Assembly: GCF_003710915.1 (NCBI RefSeq)
Contig: NZ_RHHR01000007.1
Span: 62,001 to 126,000 of the forward strand
Length of the DNA: 64,000 bases
Direction of reading: 5' to 3'
Origin: Brevibacillus invocatus
GTDB lineage: Bacteria > Bacillota > Bacilli > Brevibacillales > Brevibacillaceae
Part shown: one piece after another, positions 48,677 to 57,293 of the stretch
Layout: each line of letters starts with the position of its first letter
Position numbering within the stretch: the stretch's first letter is position 1
Notes under the pieces: generated by a model
Told to the model about the DNA's origin: nothing
The model's database searches: none
Seen by the model: the letters and a program-made list of their open reading frames with translations, nothing else
Program-made: the position numbers and the translations under genes

Positions 48677-48704
48677 AAATAAGCCGGTACATTCCGGCTT
48701 ATTT
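48677..48704 (-). terminator. Terminator after the YbjQ-family gene
   Basis: AAATAAGCCGG / CCGGCTTATTT with a 6-nt loop; the arm includes the last codons and stop of the YbjQ gene. Followed by CTTTATTG on the minus strand. Confidence 0.75.
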
Positions 48705-49013
48705 CACTCGAACTGCAGTACCTGTTGCAATCACCATCATCATACCTTCACGCAGTGTTTCAAAGTCCAGGTCAACACCAATGACAGCATTCGCTCCTAG
48801 TGTACGTGCTTTTTCCGTCATCTCCCGGATCGCCATCTCGCGTCCTTCTGCCAGTTTGCTCTCATACGTACCACTTCTTCCACCGATAATGTCCGTAATT
48901 CCCGCGAGAAAATCTCGGACAACGTTGGCCCCCATGATCACTTCGCCACTCACGATGTCAAGATAGGCTTCAATTTCTTTCCCTTGCAAGGTACTGGTAG
49001 TTGTTACGATCAT
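48699..49013 (-). CDS. YbjQ/UPF0145 family protein
   Basis: 104 aa of the conserved YbjQ fold: [55 protein letters not shown]. The family forms a pentameric beta barrel; no function is established. ATG 49013 follows AGGAGG, with further weaker ATGs upstream. Confidence 0.9.
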   Translation of the reverse strand: MIVTTTSTLQGKEIEAYLDIVSGEVIMGANVVRDFLAGITDIIGGRSGTYESKLAEGREMAIREMTEKARTLGANAVIGVDLDFETLREGMMMVIATGTAVRVK

Positions 49014-49169
49014 TTCTGACAGCCTCCTAATATCCATATTATCCATTTCACTGAGTAGTACGATTCAAGGAAAGCAGAGTTGCACTTTTCTGCAGGGCCT
49101 ACTACCTCATCATCAGAAAGTGTATGTATTGTCGAGAACCCCTATACCCCGATTTCCACAGGGGCTGGG

Positions 49170-49976
49170 TTAATAAGGTCTGCTCACACTCCGGTTTTTG
49201 GCAGACGTCGATAACAGACTCGCCCTCTCCATCAATTCACGAAGCGAAAGAGAGAAAAAATCGGAATCTAGGTAGCCATTTACATGTCCTACAGCTGCAG
49301 ATATTTGGACGTGGCGGATATCGATTGGCTTTTCCATGATTTCCAAGTAGGAAAAAACATGATTGTCATCAGCCGTAGATATCACAACAAACTCATCTCC
49401 CGCATATCTGCTTAAAAAGTCATACCGATCATCCATCAAATCGGATAGAACATTCGAATACTCACGGATTACATCATTTCCAAAAGGATGACCGTAAAGC
49501 TTGTTGATTTGACCAAAGTTGTTTAAATCAATAAACAACAGATGAAACGGGGTCCCTTCTTTCAATAAGCGTTCCCCAATGGACTGAATGTAGGGAGCGC
49601 GGAATAAGCCAGTCAATGGATCTGTATATTCCGCAATTCTCATCAATACAGCTTCTCTCGTTACTCTTCCAACCAATCTTTCCTCGTCCAAAATCAATAT
49701 TTCTTCGATTCCGGAATTTCTGATAAGCCGATCAGCATCCCAAATGCTCTGATCCACCGACATGTTGATTGTCTCGGAAGTCATGGCATCTGCAACAATT
49801 CGATTGGGATGGGAAGAACGAACATCTCTTGAAGTCATAATTCCGATAACATCGTCATGTTCGACTACGATCAAAGAGCTGACATGATTCTCGTTCATTC
49901 GCTCTGCCGCATGGGCAACACTTTTTTCAGAGGTTATGGTATGAAGATCGGTCGTCATGATATCGGATACGATCAT
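49170..49976 (-). CDS. CBS-GGDEF protein, predicted diguanylate cyclase
   Basis: 268 aa. Two CBS motifs form a Bateman module (about residues 1-115) followed by a GGDEF domain (about 118-265) with DPLTGLFRAPYI, FIDLNNFGQINKLYGHPFGND and RYAGDEFVVIS. The signature is AGDEF at 192-196, a variant compatible with activity. The RxxD inhibitory site is not kept (Asp replaces Arg). CBS modules often bind adenine nucleotides, so cyclase activity may follow energy state. Last gene of a three-gene unit; overlaps the middle gene by 4 nt (ATGA). Confidence 0.9.
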   Translation of the reverse strand: MIVSDIMTTDLHTITSEKSVAHAAERMNENHVSSLIVVEHDDVIGIMTSRDVRSSHPNRIVADAMTSETINMSVDQSIWDADRLIRNSGIEEILILDEERLVGRVTREAVLMRIAEYTDPLTGLFRAPYIQSIGERLLKEGTPFHLLFIDLNNFGQINKLYGHPFGNDVIREYSNVLSDLMDDRYDFLSRYAGDEFVVISTADDNHVFSYLEIMEKPIDIRHVQISAAVGHVNGYLDSDFFSLSLRELMERASLLSTSAKNRSVSRPY

Positions 49977-50326
49977 GACAGCTCCACCTCGCGTTGAACC
50001 GTCACGGCTATTTTTAATTCAGACCGCAACACCATCGAATCGCTGATCATTCGCTCAGCTTCCTCTAGGATAATGTTCATGAGTCGTTTTTCATCAATCA
50101 TTTGCAATAGCGTATTGCGCAACAAAATGGCTTCAATTTTGGGATGATCCATTTTCAATAGTGTAAACTGCTCTGGTGAGAGTGCCTCCGCCATTCTTCT
50201 CACTGCCTCAGGTCCAATGGGGGCTTTCCTCCCGATAATTAATAAATCCTGCATCGGTGGTACTTCGAATTCCGATATTTTAAGGGAAAGCGTCGCTTTC
50301 CTGGAATATACGTTCCTATCACTCAT
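49973..50326 (-). CDS. Uncharacterised small protein between EAL and GGDEF genes
   Basis: 117 aa, no domain recognised. A basic N-terminal part with alternating hydrophobic residues (KATLSLKISEFEV), a central helix pair (PEAVRRMAEALSPEQFTLLK; NIILEEAERMI) and a C-terminal strand-like stretch (LRSELKIAVTVQREVELS). No transmembrane helix or signal. ATG 50326 has GGAGGATAG at good spacing, 18 nt after the EAL stop; the 3' end overlaps the GGDEF gene. Context suggests a partner or regulator of the c-di-GMP enzymes. Confidence 0.75.
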   Translation of the reverse strand: MSDRNVYSRKATLSLKISEFEVPPMQDLLIIGRKAPIGPEAVRRMAEALSPEQFTLLKMDHPKIEAILLRNTLLQMIDEKRLMNIILEEAERMISDSMVLRSELKIAVTVQREVELS

Positions 50327-50343
50327 TTCACTATCCTCCACAT

Positions 50344-51072
50344 TCATCCTAAGGTCCCTTTCAACCTTCCGGGTTTCCCAAACAAATAGCCCTGGCCGTT
50401 TTTCACCCCTAGTCGTGCAGCACAGTCGAAATCCTCATTATTCTCTACGCCTTCCAGAATGAGTTGAATGTCATTTTGGCAAAACTCTACAAACAATCGT
50501 ACCACTTGCTGCTTGTCCTTCGAGACAGAGAGCAGCTTGGAATAATAACGATCAACCTTAATATAATCTGGCGCCAGATCATGAATATTGCGAAACGTAT
50601 CCGTTCCATCCCCAACATCATCAAGTGCGATTAAAAAACCTCGTCTCCGCAAGTCTGATACTCTTTGGATAAAGACCGAATCATGACGCAGTTCGCTTTT
50701 CATAATGGATTCATTGATTTCCAACACGGTACGATTGAGGAAGGGCAAGTAAGCAGCGGAGAATTCCTCCACAAAAGGAAGAAATGAAGTTTCCATAATT
50801 GTCGATGGAAACACATTTACAAAGAGTAGCCCATTTTTATGATTTGCCGGTAATTGGAAAAAGGCAGAAATAGCATAATACAAAGATTGCATATCCAATT
50901 CTGCCAGCTTATGTTTCTCTACCGCATCCTGAAAAAACGCTTCCGGATGAATGCCCGCCGCATTGCGAAACAATGCTTCATAACCCAATCTCGATTTCCC
51001 TAAAAAATCACATATAGGCTGGAACTCGTGATAGTATTCTTGTTTCTTAAACTTTTCCGCAACACGATCCAT
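50344..51072 (-). CDS. EAL domain protein, predicted c-di-GMP phosphodiesterase
   Basis: 242 aa, essentially a stand-alone EAL domain. All the metal and substrate residues of active enzymes can be found: EALFR (Glu32), the Asn in FVNVFP, LEINES, LDDVGDG, DYIKVD, LEGVEN and QGYLFGKP. It should hydrolyse c-di-GMP to pGpG. ATG 51072 (MDRVAEK) follows GGAAAGGG. Opens the c-di-GMP cassette behind a long leader and a promoter with Spo0A-box-like sites. Confidence 0.88.
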   Translation of the reverse strand: MDRVAEKFKKQEYYHEFQPICDFLGKSRLGYEALFRNAAGIHPEAFFQDAVEKHKLAELDMQSLYYAISAFFQLPANHKNGLLFVNVFPSTIMETSFLPFVEEFSAAYLPFLNRTVLEINESIMKSELRHDSVFIQRVSDLRRRGFLIALDDVGDGTDTFRNIHDLAPDYIKVDRYYSKLLSVSKDKQQVVRLFVEFCQNDIQLILEGVENNEDFDCAARLGVKNGQGYLFGKPGRLKGTLG

Positions 51073-51248
51073 CAAATGTCCTTTCCCTTTCCAAGTAAAT
51101 GATGTGATGGGCAAAAGAAGAAGCTACTGCATCCATGAAGGAGCCACTCAAATGGTTCCGAGTGATTGAATAACCAACCAATATGTACAAACGGATGAAC
51201 AGTCCGAATTCGTGTACTGTCAATTATTCCTAACAAAAAAAGGATCAT

Positions 51249-51274
51249 TGTCGAATTGCAATTCGACATTATAA
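51249..51274 (-). promoter_or_regulatory. Promoter with a perfect inverted pair of Spo0A-box-like sites
   Basis: TGTCGAATTG/CAATTCGACA is a perfect 20-bp palindrome (51249-51268). Each arm contains TGTCGAA, the core of the Spo0A binding box. On the minus strand it begins on the last base of a perfect TATAAT (51268-51273), so a bound protein would cover the promoter start region. No good -35 is visible. The EAL start is about 180 nt downstream. Confidence 0.7.
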
Positions 51275-51656
51275 GCCTTTATCCCTACTTTTATTCGCTA
51301 AATTTTTGCAAAATCCTCTCCAAAAAGTACTATTTACCTCCAAGTAACCTGTACGTTACAAAAATGTCACTTTTTTCATTATGGCACCATTACATGCTTC
51401 ATCAAGGATTTCTTTTTAGATCGTTTAGTGGGGCGTCTTTTTCCTGTGGATGAAAAGTAAGGTTGCTCGTTGTTTTTTAATGGGGATATCGGGATCTCAG
51501 TGGAAGATAGTCGAGAAATATATGGTCACCAATTGTGGCCTGACGGTAATCTAGTCAAATGGGATTCGGGCAGTTAACCCGAACAAAGAAGTGGAATAAC
51601 GTATAAGAAAAAGATTGTAGATAGTCTGAATATAGAATGGGAAAGGATGAATCCAG
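51275..51656. other. Gene-free AT-rich stretch upstream of the chagasin gene
   Basis: Together with the leader of the EAL gene this makes a 584-nt gap (51073-51656). No credible gene is seen on either strand. A short hairpin TTCGGG...CCCGAA lies at 51565-51583 without a T-run. The promoter of the plus-strand inhibitor gene must be here but no clear consensus was found. Confidence 0.6.
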
Positions 51657-51965
51657 ATGACTTCCTCAACCATGTCTTCCCTTCGTGTACCTGTTGGTCA
51701 CACTTTTCCGCTCTTGCTGGCTGCCAATCCATCCACTGGCTATCAGTGGGAGCTTTCCACTCCTGTAGATCCCCGTTTTCTTGTTTTGCTTTCCAATCAG
51801 TATGTTCCAAATGAACGATCAGCACGAGTTGGCCAGAGTGGTCATCAGGTTTTCCGTTTTCAATCCTTGCATACAGGGATGACTTCCATTGCGCTCAAGT
51901 ATTGCAGACCTTGGGACACCGGTGATTGTGCAGCTTTTGCTTTTTATACGGTTGAGATTTTCTAA
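51657..51965 (+). CDS. Chagasin-type cysteine protease inhibitor (family I42)
   Basis: 102 aa, one of the few plus-strand genes. The three inhibitory loops of family I42 are present in order: NPSTGYQW (residues 24-31), the loop corresponding to GxGG (VGQSGHQVFRF) and RPWDT near the C-terminus. No signal peptide, unlike chagasins that act outside the cell, so a cytosolic target or a non-classical route is implied. Start supported by GAAAGGA about 10 nt upstream. It faces comM, the stops being 33 nt apart. Confidence 0.85.
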   Translation: MTSSTMSSLRVPVGHTFPLLLAANPSTGYQWELSTPVDPRFLVLLSNQYVPNERSARVGQSGHQVFRFQSLHTGMTSIALKYCRPWDTGDCAAFAFYTVEIF

Positions 51966-51998
51966 ATCTTTATACAAACCAAACTCGGCCATTTGGGG

Positions 51999-53540
51999 TC
52001 AATTTGCGATGCCGCGATCCAAAGCCCGATATCGAATCGCCTCTGCTACATGGGCCGCTTCAATTTTTGCAGTGCCATCCAAATCCGCAATGGTTCTCGC
52101 CACTTTGACGATCCGGTCGTAGGCTCGCGCACTCAGACCCAACCTATCAAATGCAAGCTGCAGCAATTCTTGACCTTCTTTATTTAGACTAGCATACCGA
52201 CGTATTTCTCCGCCATTCATCGTACTGTTAAAGGGACTGCCCGGCCGATGGGAATATCGTTCCAATTGGATGAGGCGCGCCTGTTCTACTCGTTTTTGGA
52301 TATCGAGAGTGGATTCTTCTTCTACTCGTTCGTGCAATAACTGAACGGGCACTCGTGGAACTTCCAAATGTAAATCGATGCGGTCGAGCAGAGGTCCAGA
52401 TAATTTGGAGCGGTATTTCTGAATTTGCAGTGGTGAGCAGGAACAGGCTTGTTGGTCACGAGTCCCGAAGAATCCACACGGACAAGGGTTGCACGACCCA
52501 ATGAGCAAAAATCGAGCGGGGAATGTAAATACCTGTTTGGAGCGGCCAATCGTGACTACTCCCGCTTCCAAAGGTTGACGTAATACTTCTAAGACGTGGC
52601 GTGAAAACTCAGGCATTTCATCGAGAAAAAGGATTCCTCCATGGGAAAGGCTGCATTCACCGGGACGAGGGATTTGCGCTCCTCCCCCAATCAGAGCTGT
52701 TGCTGTAATCGTATGATGTGGTGAACGAAAAGGTCGTTCACTAATCAAACCGCTCGTACGTGTCAATTGCCCTGCGATACTGTATATTTTGGTCACTTCA
52801 TATGACTCGTCCATGGTCATTTGCGGCATAATCCCAGGAAGGCAATTCGCCAATAAAGTCTTACCCGAGCCAGGTGGCCCGACAAGAATGACATTATGAA
52901 AGCCTGCTGCAGCGATTTCCAAACCGCGTTTCACGAATTGCTGTCCATAGACATGACTGAAGTCTGGACAGCCGTTTTCACCGCGCAACCGGATCGCTTT
53001 TTTCGTGTTTTTCTCGTAGGTAGTGTTATTTTCCCATTCCTCAATCCAAAATCGAGTTGCCTCGCGTAAATGTTGGGCAGGCAAGACGGCCATATCCACC
53101 AGGTGGGCTTCTGCTTCGTTTTGGGCAGGTAGGATGACATGAGTAAAGCCGTTTCTTTTCGCTTCCAGCAGTATCGGTAATACACCTGTTACAGGACGCA
53201 GCGAACCGTCCAACGCCAATTCTCCAAGGATCAGAATCTTCCCTTCACGGGGTGGAATTTGTTTGGAGGCAAGCAGGATGCCGATCGCGATAGCCAGATC
53301 AAAACCGGAGCCTTCTTTACGCTGATCAGCCGGGGCCAGATTTACCGTAATGCGCTGCATCGGGTAGTCATAACCAGCATTTCGAATTGCTGCCCGGACA
53401 CGGTCCCGTGCTTCTTTAACGGCCGAACCTCCTAATCCGACCAGGTCGAACTGCGGTAGTCCATTGGCGATATCTGTTTCGACTGAAACCATCATGCCAT
53501 CAATTCCAAGAATGGCTCCGGAATAGCTGCAAGCGTACAT
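51999..53540 (-). CDS. comM: ComM/YifB-type Mg-chelatase-like AAA+ ATPase
   Basis: 513 aa. N-terminal Lon-like domain (about 1-170), Walker A GPPGSGKTLLANCLP (about 220), Walker B FLDEMPEF, a zinc-binding insert CNPCPCGFFG...CSC, and the Mg_chelatase C-domain (NKEGQELLQLAFDRLGLSARAYDRIVKVARTIADL, given in part). In Gram-negatives ComM is a branch-migration helicase in natural transformation; the Gram-positive protein is presumed similar. RBS AGGAGGGGAAACGT. A decayed second copy of its 5' end lies at 54927-55066. Confidence 0.93.
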   Translation of the reverse strand: MYACSYSGAILGIDGMMVSVETDIANGLPQFDLVGLGGSAVKEARDRVRAAIRNAGYDYPMQRITVNLAPADQRKEGSGFDLAIAIGILLASKQIPPREGKILILGELALDGSLRPVTGVLPILLEAKRNGFTHVILPAQNEAEAHLVDMAVLPAQHLREATRFWIEEWENNTTYEKNTKKAIRLRGENGCPDFSHVYGQQFVKRGLEIAAAGFHNVILVGPPGSGKTLLANCLPGIMPQMTMDESYEVTKIYSIAGQLTRTSGLISERPFRSPHHTITATALIGGGAQIPRPGECSLSHGGILFLDEMPEFSRHVLEVLRQPLEAGVVTIGRSKQVFTFPARFLLIGSCNPCPCGFFGTRDQQACSCSPLQIQKYRSKLSGPLLDRIDLHLEVPRVPVQLLHERVEEESTLDIQKRVEQARLIQLERYSHRPGSPFNSTMNGGEIRRYASLNKEGQELLQLAFDRLGLSARAYDRIVKVARTIADLDGTAKIEAAHVAEAIRYRALDRGIAN

Positions 53541-53599
53541 ACGTTTCCCCTCCTGCTTTTAGGATAGAAAAAGAAAGGGAGGGATGGCAAGATTATTTG

Positions 53600-54927
53600 A
53601 GAGGTTTTGGGGAGTGTTACTAACTCAACTTTCGCAGAGCGAAAATGAGCGTATTCCCTTGGTACAACAAGTTTAAAGCCGATTTTAGAATGCTCCTTGA
53701 AAAATAGAAAAACACCACTCTGTTTGGTAATATGAAAGTGACTAAACAATCACTACCATACAGAAGAGGTGTCCTCTCTATGATAGAGCAAAAACAACAA
53801 AACAATCAACTGCCTGCCGAAATCCAAATAACATGGAATAAACTGGAAGCGCTGCAACACTTGAAAACCGCAGTTTTTAAAAAGAATTTTGGTTTTACCT
53901 GCTCGTATCTATTCCAGTTAGTGTTTGTACTCTTGTTTCATCACAAGAACTGGTTTCGCTTGTTGGAAAGTGAGAAAGGTGATCTGTTTCCCGGCAAGGA
54001 TACGGTGTACCGCTTTCTCAACCATAGCGGTTATGCGTGGCGTCGCTATTTGACACTACTCAGTTGCACCACCATTGACAAAGTGCAAGCCCTCACATCA
54101 ATAAATCGTGTATCGGTTTTTGTAGTCGACGATTCCATGTTTGAACGTAACCGCAGCAAGGTTGTCGAGATGCTGTCTCGATTCAAAGACCATGCGACAG
54201 GTTGCTATTACAAAGGCTTTCGCATGCTCACGCTGGGATGGTCTGACGGTCACACGTTTATTCCGGTAGATTTTTCTTTACTCGCTTCTCTAAAATCTCA
54301 AATCAACGGAATGATGGAGGGAATCGACAAGCGAACATCGGGCTATAAGCGCCGCTTAGAAGCGCTGTTGCCTGCCCCGGAAGTTATTCCTGCCATGATC
54401 GACCGAGTTATCCAATCAGGCATGAGTGCCTCTTACGTGCTTATGAACAGTTGGTTTACGCACGCTCCCTTAATCCAAGCGATTCGTACGCGTGGTTTGG
54501 ACGTAATCGGAATGGTGAAGGCAGACAATAAACGCTACCTTGTCGGTCAGCGTCGCCTATCGTTACAGGAACTTTATCATACGGCAACACCTGTACGAAG
54601 AAAAAAGAAAGTATTCTGCGTTCCATTCACACAGAATTGTCTCCGGGTATCCCTGTCATCATGGTGTTTGTGCGCCACCGCTCGAATAAAAAGCAGTGGC
54701 TCGCTATATTGTGTACGGATTTGCTTAGAAGCAGCTCATTGACCTCATCGAGGACATAGTTCAAAAGGTAAACCAAAAGATCACAAAACTGATTCAAGCA
54801 CAAAATGCTATGTCTTTCATTTTAAAATTCTCTTCTCTGTACAAGCTACTCTCCCCCTCTACTATTTTAAGTTCTCTGTATCATTTTCGCCCATTTTTCT
54901 TTCAATACCGTTCGTATAAGCTATAGT
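53600..54927 (+). mobile_element. Decayed IS4-type insertion element
   Basis: Left part has a transposase reading frame at 53732; the left flank (about 53620-53731) contains TTTCGC-AGA-GCGAAA, which may belong to its end. The right inverted repeat could not be found, consistent with loss of that end. Neither end can be fixed, so the boundaries are approximate. Confidence 0.6.
53732..54815 (+). pseudogene. IS4-family transposase, frameshifted and internally deleted
   Basis: Intact frame to about 54600 with the family segments FVVDDSMFERNRSKVVEML, YYKGFRMLTLGWSDGHTFIP and DVIGMVKADNKRYL. In an A-rich tract at 54598-54612 the frame changes; the next part (ILRSIHTELSPGIPVIMVFV ... LCTDLL) is in another frame to about 54727. 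It is then joined directly to a C-terminal piece (QLIDLIEDIVQKVNQKITKL) in the third frame. About 90 codons that normally hold the catalytic Glu (R-W-D-I-E-V-F-F-K region) are missing. The element cannot transpose by itself. Confidence 0.85.
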
Positions 54928-55066
54928 CTAATCCGACCATATCGAACTGCCATATCCCATAGACAGACGATATCTGTTTCAACTGAATCCATTGTGCTGT
55001 CAATTCCAAGAAGCCTCCGGAATAGCTGCGCGTACACACCTTTCCTGCTTTAATGCTAAGAAAGAT
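54927..55066 (-). pseudogene. Degenerate copy of the comM 5' end
   Basis: This stretch aligns by eye with 53430-53572, the first 36 codons or so of comM plus its Shine-Dalgarno. Shared blocks include CTAATCCGACCA, CGATATCTGTTTC, GTCAATTCCAAGAA and CTCCGGAATAGCTGC. Small deletions and about 20-25 percent substitutions break the frame. It is a remnant, not a gene. The interval 54816-54926 holds no recognised feature. Confidence 0.8.
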
Positions 55067-55131
55067 AAGGAAGTCGTTTTAGCATGCAAGCCGTATGGGG
55101 CACGTTCACTATATTGAAATATAATAAAACA

Positions 55132-55165
55132 AGACCTACTGAACTTCCAATCATTCAGTAGGTCT
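55132..55165 (-). terminator. Terminator after the Ig-like protein gene
   Basis: AGACCTACTGAA / TTCAGTAGGTCT with a 10-nt loop, followed on the minus strand by TGTTTTATT. Starts about 10 nt after the stop. Confidence 0.85.
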
Positions 55166-55174
55166 CTTCGTTTC

Positions 55175-56992
55175 TTATTTCACCTTCACTTTAATCTCCA
55201 CTTCTTCACCCTTATATTCTGCAGTGATGACAGCAGAGCCTTTCTTTTTCCCAGTCACTACACCATCTTTTACTGTAGCAACAGAGGATTTCGACGTACT
55301 CCATTTAACATCAGAGCCGGATACTTTTTTACCATTGTAGGTTACTCGGATGGTTTCTGTTTTCCTGACCTTGACGGAGATACTATCGTCATCCACCTCG
55401 AGGCTATCAGCGTCTTCCACCGTCACTTCGATGGTTGTTTTTGCGCCTTTATAGGTCGCAGTAATGGTAGCCGTACCTTTTGCCTTTGCTTTGATCGTAC
55501 CTTTATCTACCGAAGCGACTGAGGATTTCGAGGTTCCCCATTCTGCTTTTGAATTGTTCAGTGTGTCCCCATCGTACTTCAGTTTTACTTTCTTGGTGTC
55601 ACCTTTTTTCAGGGTGATTTTGGTTTGAGTGGCTTCCAGCTTTGATTTGCTTTCTTCTACGGTGACTTGAATATCAACGAACTCATCTTTATAGAATGCG
55701 GTAATTGTCGCGGTACCTTTGGCTTTGGCTGTGACCACACCATCATTAACAGATGCGATCGATGATTTTGAAGAACTCCAGACTGCTTTTGAACCCGAAA
55801 CGGTTGCGCCATCATATTTCAAACGGATGGTTTGCTTTTCATCCGCTTTGAGCGTTATTTTCGATTCTGTCGCTTCTAGTTTTGCTTTGCTGTTTTCAAC
55901 CTTCACTTCGATATCGACGCTCTCGCCCTTATAGACGGCATTTATGGTTGCGGTACCTACTCCTTTTGCAGTTACTACGCCGTCTTTTACAGTCGCAACG
56001 GATGATTTAGAAGAACTCCAAGCCGCTTTCGAGCCTGTAACGTTGGCTCCATCGTATTTCAGTCGAAGCGTCTGAGTGTCGCCCTTCTTCAGCGTAACCT
56101 TGGTTTGTGTCGCTTCCAGCAGGGCTTTATCGTCCTGTACGGTTATCTCAACATCGGCAAACTCACCTTTATATACCGCAGTAATCGTTGCTTTTCCTTT
56201 TGCCTTTGCCGTTACTACTCCGTTGTTGACTGTAGCTACTGCTGAATTAGAAGTAGCCCATCCAGCGCTCGAACCCGTTACATTTGTCCCATCGTACTTC
56301 AACTGAATCGTTTTCGTTTCTCCCTTTTTCAAAGACACTTGCTTTTGCGTCGCTTCCAGCTTCGCCGTATCTTCTACGGTGACGGTGACTTTTACGGATT
56401 CATTCTTATATTTTGCAGTGATCGTCGCTGTCCCTTTAGCTTTTGCAGTGACCACACCATTTTTCACCGTTGCGATCGAGGAGTTCGAGGTCGTCCAAGT
56501 TGCATTGGAGCCAGTTAATGCCTTTCCGTTGTAGGTCAACCCAATCGTGCTGGTTTTTCCTTTTTTGATCGTCACTTTGCTTTGTTTTGCGACAAGACCT
56601 GCATCTTCATTGACTGTTACGCTGATCGTAACGGATTTGCCGCTGTATTTCGCTGTAATGGTTGCCGTGCCTTTGCCTTTTGCTGTAATCGTGCCGGTGT
56701 TACTCACTGTTGCCACAGTAGATTTCGAGGTAGTCCAGGTTGCTTTAGTGGAATTCAGTGAAGAACCACCGTAGGTCAGCGTAACTTTCTTCGTGTCTCC
56801 TTTATCCAAGGTGACTTTGCTGATGTTCGCTTTCAAGGTGTTCGCGCTCTGTACCGACGACGCCTGAATTTCAGATGAAGCAGGCGCGATTTCTTGTGCG
56901 TGAGACATTACGGGTATAGATAAATGAATGCTGCTTGCTAGGACCGCCGCCAAGATCCATTTGGACAATATATTTCTCGTTTTTCGTTGCAT
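55175..56992 (-). CDS. Secreted protein with seven bacterial Ig-like (Big_2) repeats
   Basis: 605 aa. Signal peptide (residues 1-33, cleavage near SHA-QE), then seven tandem repeats of about 78 residues, each with KVTLKKGDT..., W(S/T)(T/S)SKSSVATV and GTATITA(K/V)Y blocks, typical of Big_2 domains. Nothing else: no catalytic domain, no LPXTG motif, no SLH domains. It may bind the wall or an extracellular polymer. Repeats 3-6 are the most alike, suggesting recent duplication. RBS AGGAGG upstream of 56992. Confidence 0.9.
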   Translation of the reverse strand: MQRKTRNILSKWILAAVLASSIHLSIPVMSHAQEIAPASSEIQASSVQSANTLKANISKVTLDKGDTKKVTLTYGGSSLNSTKATWTTSKSTVATVSNTGTITAKGKGTATITAKYSGKSVTISVTVNEDAGLVAKQSKVTIKKGKTSTIGLTYNGKALTGSNATWTTSNSSIATVKNGVVTAKAKGTATITAKYKNESVKVTVTVEDTAKLEATQKQVSLKKGETKTIQLKYDGTNVTGSSAGWATSNSAVATVNNGVVTAKAKGKATITAVYKGEFADVEITVQDDKALLEATQTKVTLKKGDTQTLRLKYDGANVTGSKAAWSSSKSSVATVKDGVVTAKGVGTATINAVYKGESVDIEVKVENSKAKLEATESKITLKADEKQTIRLKYDGATVSGSKAVWSSSKSSIASVNDGVVTAKAKGTATITAFYKDEFVDIQVTVEESKSKLEATQTKITLKKGDTKKVKLKYDGDTLNNSKAEWGTSKSSVASVDKGTIKAKAKGTATITATYKGAKTTIEVTVEDADSLEVDDDSISVKVRKTETIRVTYNGKKVSGSDVKWSTSKSSVATVKDGVVTGKKKGSAVITAEYKGEEVEIKVKVK

Positions 56993-57120
56993 GATAAACC
57001 TCCTAAATATTCCTGCTACTTGATTAGACGTTTGTCACTGGAAAATGTAACGCATAAAAGAAAATAATAACACTGTTTCTTTGAATTTTTTTTGAAAAAC
57101 TTGTCCGTCTTCGAATTTTT

Positions 57121-57153
57121 CAAAAAAAAAGCCTTCCAGCCTGGCTGGAGGGC
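57121..57153 (-). terminator. Terminator downstream of yraN
   Basis: GCCCTCCAGCC / GGCTGGAAGGC stem followed by nine T on the minus strand. It lies about 140 nt after yraN and ends the rbgA-rnhB-ylqG-ylqH-yraN series. The rest of 56993-57293 shows no gene. Confidence 0.88.
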
Positions 57154-57293
57154 AAAGATTGATGCTTGGAGGAGTTTCATCGCGTCGAGTACAGTACATC
57201 ATACGTCAAGGTGCGGAGTGTTGCTGTAGACGAATCCCCAATCACTACGGTCTCAAGCGCCCGTTTTTCCATTCCAGCACATCTTTATTTCTT

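Noticed and set aside
49137-49171. Possible terminator after the GGDEF gene (AACCC..GGGGTT pairing)
   Set aside because: Stem is interrupted and no T-run follows on the minus strand.
51072-51269. 65-codon minus-strand frame in the EAL leader
   Set aside because: Low-complexity His/Phe-rich content, no Shine-Dalgarno at a sensible distance, overlaps the Spo0A palindrome.
51950-51975. AT-only hairpin at the end of the chagasin gene
   Set aside because: AGATTT-AAATCT is too weak to terminate on its own; not listed as a terminator.
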